In this document: one piece after another, positions 58,590 to 64,000 of the stretch
Numbering within the stretch: the stretch's first letter is position 1
Layout of the letters: each line of letters begins with the position of its first letter
NCBI RefSeq assembly: GCF_921293095.1
Contig: NC_060247.1
Coordinates: forward strand, 109,449,111 to 109,513,110
From: Ischnura elegans
Taxonomy: Eukaryota > Arthropoda > Insecta > Odonata > Coenagrionidae
Direction: 5' to 3'
DNA: 64,000 nucleotides
The notes under the pieces: model-generated
What the model was told of the DNA's origin: nothing
Databases searched by the model: none
What the model saw: only the letters and a program-made list of their open reading frames with translations
Translations under genes and position numbers: made by a program

Positions 58590-59277
58590 CCTGAATCACA
58601 CATTCATTTGTTCCGTCCCTCTTAGTGATCACTCAAGCGATCGCTTTTCGCGACCGGAAAAGTGATCGCTCGAGTGATCATTTTTCTGAATCACACGGTC
58701 CCTCCCGCCGTCGCTTTTCTCATAACTTCCGATATCACAGCTCGTTGTCATAGGACCCGCATCATGAAAATATATAGCGTGTTTATGTTTACCTATGTCG
58801 TTCCCATCAGTGGCGTAACTATGGGGAGATTTTGAAGGGTTAGATCCCAAAGCATCAGACAAATAAAAAAAGTTATTTAAAAATATTGCCTTGTTTTAAA
58901 ATATAATAACTGCATCTGCTTCAATTAAAAATTTTAGTGCCAAAATGATGTAAAATGTATATTCAGGCATGTCTTTTTTCAAAAATTTTCCAGTCCCAGG
59001 CCATCCCATCCCCCCCAAAGCATATTCCTACTTACGCCACTGGTTCACACGATTCTCAAACGTTGCGCTGTAATCGCTCCATATGGCCATGAGTTATGAA
59101 TGGCTGGCGTTCGGAATGTTTCAGTGACGGAAAAAGCAATCAGACGAATGATGAAAAAAGTGATGGAGTGATCGCAAAAAAAAAAACTGCGCGCGACGAT
59201 CATTTGCAAGTGATCATTCCAGTGATCGCTGGAGTGATCACTCGAAAATGACGAAAAAAATGATTGTGTGATTCAGG
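58590..59277. mobile_element. Element with CCTGAATCACAC ends, interrupted by a CAGTGGCG MITE
   Basis: Starts CCTGAATCACACATTCATTT and ends AATGATTGTGTGATTCAGG. Multiple GTGATCGCT/AGCGATCAC boxes near both ends form further inverted repeats. Removing the nested 235-bp MITE leaves about 450 bp. No transposase. Confidence 0.7.
58808..59042. mobile_element. CAGTGGCGTAACTA MITE, nested copy
   Basis: Ends CAGTGGCGTAACTATGGGG and CTTACGCCACTG; the interior matches 49502-49776 (ATAATAACTGCATCTGCTT, GTGCCAAAATGATGTAAAA). It is inserted in the CCTGAATCACAC element. Confidence 0.8.
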
Positions 59278-61369
59278 TTTAGTGGTTTGGGGCTGGAAAA
59301 CTCGGAAAAGGTGGTTAAAATTCACTCTACAGTCAACTACCCTGATGGTTATGCAAGTTATAAGTTAAATACAACGAATAACTAAGCGCTTAAGAATTCA
59401 GTGGTTATGAGACATTCTCTGCACCACATTCTTGATTCCGAGAAGTTTTTGAGCTTTTAAAAATATCCTGTGTGTGAGTTCAATACTCTAACATCTGTCA
59501 CCAAGAATGGAACCTATGATTCATATCATCTTAATTGACCCGCTGCATCACGGAAGTCATTGTGCTCGCTAGCAGTTTCCATGTTCAAAATATCTATTCA
59601 AAATTATAGATCAGGCGCACCCGTGATTTTGCTGTGATGTATTTTTTCGGGGAAGAAAAGGGTGTTTAATAAGTTTAACTGTACGATTTGTTTCAGTTTA
59701 TTAATATTAAGTAGTGTCACCCGCTGTCTCTACAACTTTATGCAGACGTTTAGCCATTGATGAAACTATTTTCTCACATATATGTGCCAGTCATCGAAAA
59801 AAGTCGTAGACATGCGTCTCATACACTCCACTGCTGTAGCGTCCGTCGATTGCCATATTTGCATTCTATCCCAAAAAAATGCGTCACAGAAAAAATGACT
59901 GGTGAACCTGATGAAAAAGTTTGAAGGGATGGGTGTCATCCATTTCGGTCGAAAGTGTATAATTATAAATATTCGTCGGATTATTAGGGTGAAAGCTAAT
60001 TTCGAACACATATTATTTCCACTTAGTCCTTGGAGCTAATTTTGGTTCCCACACTCACTGGAAGCATGGCGCTGCTGCTTTAAATCATGTTACTTCCCAC
60101 ATATTTCGTGACCAAGTACTACAAGTTTGAATACTATGATTTTGGATTAAATTACAATCATTTGTTATATGCTTCAGGGTTATAAAAATGATTTCAACTA
60201 CGAGTGTTTCTGGTAACTTATTGAGTACTTTCAATATAATAAGTAGGAATTTTATTCAGCGGAGATCTTACTGTAATTAGCCACAAGGACACGACGATAA
60301 AACGACAACCACCTCCCCTGATTATTTCCTCTCAGGGAATAAATCTGCTCAGAAATAAATGTGTACATTAATTAAATAAATTCTGTATTTACTTTTTTTG
60401 AGTCAACTGTATCTATTGTGCTGATTTTAAGGATGATTCCTTTACGAAATGAAAAAATGTTAAGTAATTACTTCGGACACGAACCTTCCTCAATTTCACC
60501 GCGTCAACCAAACAAGGAATGAAGATACTCAAAAACGAAAACACGTGTTAGTAAGGCCTAAACTGTGAGTCCAAATATGAGTCTAATAAATAATAAAAAC
60601 CTCGCCACGAGGCCGAAAATAATCACCCCGACGCACAGTGGTCGGAAATCGAAAAACGCCGGACAAAAGTCCGAAATGGCTTTTTTTGAGGTAGACAATT
60701 GAAATTTAGCACAAATACGGGAAAATATTTGCTGATTTTGAAATAGCAAGTCGTTTTTATTAAGTCTCAGCCGTTACGGAGTTACCGAGGCTTAAACATG
60801 ACGAAATTTCGAAAAACACGCCATTTATCATTTTTCTTCGAAAATGTAAAAAGTTACGCAGATGGTAGAGCAGTGGATGGATTTTCATGAAATTTTTAAC
60901 ATTTTCATCTGTCATAATAGTATTTTGTCTGTACTTTGCATAAGTTTCAGAAATTTTTGTTGATATTTGTGTGCTGTAATGTATCAAAATGGCGGAAGCT
61001 TTTTTCAAGCAAAATTTCACTTAAAGCAGTCATTATATTTTTTATAAGAAATATTTATGTCGAGATATTTCGTAATAATACTAAGAAAACATATTTAAAC
61101 GTTTGTCTGCTAAAGGTTTGGGAAAAAGTTTGCGGCCCTGAGAGAAAATTTGAATTTTCGACCGCGCGTCGCGGTCCGGCTCCACGCGGCGGACCCCGGT
61201 AATATCGATTGCGTGTGATGGTTGAAGTTGTTTGCACCTAAATTCCTCAAATTTGCCTTTTTCAAGCAAAAAACACTTTTGTGGATTTCCTAAGGTTCTA
61301 TATCGAAGATATTTTGAAAGCAGTATTGGTCATTAGGTCATAAAATGGCGGACATTTTGTTAGGCAAAA
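59278..61369. other. Unrecognised region, possible repeat at 60560-61360
   Basis: No credible gene. CACAGTGGTCGGAAATCGAA near 60636 looks like a transposon terminus but no partner was found. A short GC-rich block (CGGTCCGGCTCCACGCGGCG, about 61170-61195) stands out from the AT-rich surroundings. The 60.6-61.3 kb segment may be non-coding sequence of an older repeat into which the LINE inserted. Confidence 0.3.
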
Positions 61370-61549
61370 GTTATTATTATTATTATTATTATTAAAATTT
61401 GTTACAAGTAGGCATTTAGCCTGGTGGTAACATGTACATATGATGAAAAAAAACAATAGAAAACATTGAAAAAACAATAGAAAAATTGAAAAATACAATA
61501 GAAAACATTTGAAAGAACAATAGAAAACATTATACAAAGCCCTTGGACC

Positions 61550-63343
61550 CTACTTCTTCAGCCGCTTTTTAAAACTATGTAAATTTTTCGGGAAGGACTC
61601 AAACAGTTCTGCTGGTAGGTCGTTCCAGTCCCTAATGGTCCTATTCAAGAAGGAGAACTGCTTTGCATTTGTCCTCTGTGATCGGCACTTTATCTTGAAC
61701 TGGTGATCGTTTTTACCAACAAAGCTGGGTTTTGATATGTCCTTCCCAAATTCTTTCCATGCTTTTTCCCCACTCATAATTTTAAACATGCCACATAGCC
61801 TGATTCTTTTCCTCCTCTCTTGTAAACTCTCCCACCTTAGAACTCCGAGCATTTCTGAAACACTTTCCGTTTTTTTATGCTTTCCCAAAACATACCTAGC
61901 AGCTTTTCTCTGCACCTTCTCCAATTTCTTGACCTCTCCTTTGAAATGAGGGTCCCAAACAAGAGATGCGTATTCTAAAGTGGGTCGTACTAGGGTTGTA
62001 TAGGCCATTTCTTTCGTGGCTCTGGTGCTTCCTCTGAGGTTTCTCATCACCCAGTGTAATACTTTAAAAGATTTTTTGATTGTGTGCTCGACGTTTAAAC
62101 CCCATCCCAAATTCTTTGATAAATGGACTCCTAAATATTTAAAGCTGTTAGATTTTGGAATTAAACTACCTGAAAATTCATAATTTCTATTTCCGCATTT
62201 TCTTCTATTGGTGAAGTTAACATATTTGCATTTATTTGGATTTATTTCCATCCCGTTACTAGATACCCAATCCATTAATTTGTTTAAATCATCCTGAAGA
62301 GTTTCCTGATCAATTTTATTTTCTATTTTCCTATAAATAATACAGTCATCCGCAAAAAGCCTTATATTAGAATTTATTTTTTCCGGGAGGTCATTTAGGT
62401 ATACTAAAAACAATAAAGGTCCTAAGACGCTTCCTTGAGGAACACCGGACGTTACCCTCGCTGTCTCTGAGCATTCATCCCCTACCTTAACTCTTTGCGT
62501 CCTGCCCTTGAGGAATTCATCGATCCACAAGATGACTCTTCCATCTATTTCCATTGGCAACTGTCTCATCTTAAACATAAGCCTTTCGTGATCAACTTTA
62601 TCAAAGGCCTTAGAAAAATCTACTATTACCGCGTCTAATTCTTTTCCCGCATCTATTAATTCGGCAATTTCATGGCAAAACCCTAACAGTTGGGTTTCAG
62701 GTGAGTGGCCTTTTCTATATCCATGTTGGCGGTTATACAACCAATTCTCGCATTCCCATAAATCCCAAAGGTAATTTGCTATGATCTTTTCTAACAATTT
62801 GCATACTACAGAAGTTAGGCTTACCGGTCTATAATTTTCCACTAGATCTTTATCTCCACCTTTGAATATTGGTATTACTCTGGCCTTCTTCCAGTCACTT
62901 GGTAAGGCATTGTTGTTCATTGTAACATTGAATAAATGGTATATGTAATTTGAAACGGCCAAACCACCCAATTTCAATAAATCGATAGAAACTCCGTCGG
63001 GTCCCACTGACTTATTTTTTCTCATTTTTCTAATGTTGCCGAAAATTTCTGACCTCGAAGTTTTAATCAGTCTCGAAATAACCAAATCATTGTCTTCCTG
63101 TTGCCCTATTGTTTGGGTTACATCAGTAATTTTGTCCGTTCTGGTTTCCATCCTTGAGAAAACACTAGCGTACCAATTATTGAGGGCATTTGCCTTCTCT
63201 TTGTCATCTGTGATTATGGTTCCTTTGTCGTTTTTTAAAACTTCTATTGTTCCCTTATTATCTCTCCGCTTCCTCATGTATTTAAAAAACATGTTGCCAT
63301 TATCTTTAGAAATTGTGTTTTGCAAAAAAAATTTCTTTGGCAA
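61550..63343 (-). CDS. Reverse transcriptase part of LINE ORF2
   Basis: 598 codons including the stop. RT palm and finger motifs sit at residues 171-176 (YRPVSL), 242-252 (DFSKAFDKVDH), 299-309 (SGVPQGSVLGP) and 330-333 (FADD). The C-terminal region has the RTIRDWNDLP motif common in CR1/L2-type elements. It lacks its own good ATG because it continues the endonuclease frame beyond 63306 after a frame change. Needed for target-primed reverse transcription of the element; no host role is implied. Confidence 0.9.
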   Translation of the reverse strand: MPKKFFLQNTISKDNGNMFFKYMRKRRDNKGTIEVLKNDKGTIITDDKEKANALNNWYASVFSRMETRTDKITDVTQTIGQQEDNDLVISRLIKTSRSEIFGNIRKMRKNKSVGPDGVSIDLLKLGGLAVSNYIYHLFNVTMNNNALPSDWKKARVIPIFKGGDKDLVENYRPVSLTSVVCKLLEKIIANYLWDLWECENWLYNRQHGYRKGHSPETQLLGFCHEIAELIDAGKELDAVIVDFSKAFDKVDHERLMFKMRQLPMEIDGRVILWIDEFLKGRTQRVKVGDECSETARVTSGVPQGSVLGPLLFLVYLNDLPEKINSNIRLFADDCIIYRKIENKIDQETLQDDLNKLMDWVSSNGMEINPNKCKYVNFTNRRKCGNRNYEFSGSLIPKSNSFKYLGVHLSKNLGWGLNVEHTIKKSFKVLHWVMRNLRGSTRATKEMAYTTLVRPTLEYASLVWDPHFKGEVKKLEKVQRKAARYVLGKHKKTESVSEMLGVLRWESLQERRKRIRLCGMFKIMSGEKAWKEFGKDISKPSFVGKNDHQFKIKCRSQRTNAKQFSFLNRTIRDWNDLPAELFESFPKNLHSFKKRLKK

Positions 63344-64000
63344 TTTTCTTTTCCCTATTTAATGTGCGTATCAGCATTTTGTGCTTTTTTAGCGAATCCG
63401 AACTTTCGTTCCGTTTCCTATGACTAATCCTAACTTTTCTCTTTAGTGATCTGACAGTTTTGTTGTAATATTCGGGATCAGTACTTGCTTTGATGACTTT
63501 TTTAGGAACAAAGAGGTTTAATCCTTCTTCCATTATCTTCTTAAAATCCCCCCAGATTTCTTCTACGTTTTGACCACCGCTCACCCACTCAGGGTACCTA
63601 TTCCTCAAAAAAGACTGGAATCCATTACTGTCCCCACGACTATATTGCCATATTGTCTTTCTCTTTTGTGCCGCTTCACCCTGGGCTTCTTCCCAATTGA
63701 GATATGCACACACGGCTAAATGGTCACTAATTCCCGGAAAGACATCGACTCTCCTCACCCAATTGTCTGGCCTTAACAGCATGACGTCAAGGGTGTTTTC
63801 TCCGCGAGTGGGTTTATTTACGACCTGTACAAAACCCTCTTCATTTATGAGACGGTTGGCTACTTCCTGTGCCCGCCCACCCCCTACTGTGACCTCTTCA
63901 CCGGACCACCGAATACCGGGAAGGTTTAAGTCTCCTGCTATGAGAATGTGCCCCTCCGGGTTTTCTGAACAAACATCTGCTAAAATGTCGAGTGATCCCA
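63306..64000 (-). CDS. Endonuclease C-terminal part and linker of LINE ORF2 (5' end outside window)
   Basis: Open from the window edge, starting GSLDILADVCSENPEG, with the endonuclease motifs GDLNLPGIRW and SDHLAV, the latter holding the catalytic Asp-His pair. A basic linker ends at the TAA at 63306-63308. Reading continues in the reverse-transcriptase frame after a one-base shift. Confidence 0.85.
   Translation of the reverse strand, partial: GSLDILADVCSENPEGHILIAGDLNLPGIRWSGEEVTVGGGRAQEVANRLINEEGFVQVVNKPTRGENTLDVMLLRPDNWVRRVDVFPGISDHLAVCAYLNWEEAQGEAAQKRKTIWQYSRGDSNGFQSFLRNRYPEWVSGGQNVEEIWGDFKKIMEEGLNLFVPKKVIKASTDPEYYNKTVRSLKRKVRISHRKRNESSDSLKKHKMLIRTLNREKKIAKEIFFAKHNF

Larger units (their letters stand above)
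61370..64000 (-). mobile_element. Non-LTR retrotransposon (CR1/L2/Jockey-like), 3' part, nearly intact ORF2
   Basis: Minus strand. From the right edge to 63306 the frame encodes the end of an apurinic endonuclease (GDLNLPGIRW, KPTR..LDVMLL, ISDHLAV) and a linker. From 63343 to 61550 it encodes the reverse transcriptase: YRPVSL, DFSKAFDKVDH, SGVPQGSVLGPLLF and the catalytic FADD, then a thumb and C-terminal domain ending WNDLPAELFESFPKNLHSFKKRLKK. The two frames overlap at 63306-63343 across a run of eight T (minus strand), so a one-base change there, real or a sequencing error, splits ORF2. A short 3' UTR ends in a TAA repeat (61371-61393 on the plus strand as TTA units), the usual microsatellite tail of these elements. 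The 5' half is outside the window. The lack of other damage makes it a young copy. Confidence 0.9.

Noticed and set aside
59766-60011. Minus-strand frame with a repetitive-looking protein
   Set aside because: Faint resemblance to transposon proteins, but no diagnostic motif.
60560-61360. Possible large transposon interior
   Set aside because: One terminus-like motif but no partner end and no coding sequence.

Overview
The window looks like an arthropod nuclear genome, probably an insect. The evidence is AT-rich DNA, spliced genes with GT-AG introns, animal orthologues with insect-like coding sequence, a DREF-type TATCGATA element in front of a housekeeping gene, and a dense load of short DNA transposons and decayed LINEs. 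I cannot name the species. No prokaryotic genes, CRISPR arrays, operons or rRNA genes are visible.

Layout. (1) 2-1114 (+): last coding exon, cut by the window edge, of an unrecognised acidic protein, with its poly(A) signal at 1818. (2) 1.8-8.4 kb: intergenic, with CAGTGGCG/GGCGTACCCAG-type MITEs and a tRNA-like SINE. (3) 8534-12067 (+): one long exon for a secreted, mostly disordered 1177-residue protein with three cysteine clusters; poly(A) signal at 12438. (4) 12.4-19.8 kb: intergenic, with a perfect 46-bp palindrome, a piggyBac-like MITE and a perfect 35-bp stem-loop. (5) 19965-28147 (+): MAK16, a ribosome-biogenesis factor, reconstructed as eight exons giving 297 residues; its last intron holds two Tigger-like copies in opposite orientation, one with another element nested in it. 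(6) 28.2-39.9 kb: transposon graveyard (hAT-like elements, mariner and LINE remnants). (7) 42569-39937 (-): a two-exon gene for a 255-residue protein. Its N-terminal half carries a PD-(D/E)XK-nuclease-like signature resembling the Cap4/DUF4297 domain known from bacterial anti-phage systems and from some arthropod ankyrin/NTPase proteins. (8) 42.6-47.9 kb: repeats, including a PIF/Harbinger-like element with a second MITE nested inside it. (9) 56899-48177 (-): TPGS2, a tubulin polyglutamylase complex subunit, reconstructed as five exons giving 294 residues. (10) 57-61.3 kb: MITEs and unrecognised repeats. (11) 61370-64000 (-): 3' part of a non-LTR retrotransposon with endonuclease and reverse transcriptase.

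The host genes do not form a functional cluster: MAK16 acts in the nucleolus, TPGS2 at microtubules, and the two plus-strand proteins at the left are of unknown function. The most novel candidates are the standalone Cap4-like gene and the secreted cysteine-cluster protein. Exons of the two minus-strand genes look GC-rich, while the secreted protein and MAK16 look AT-rich.
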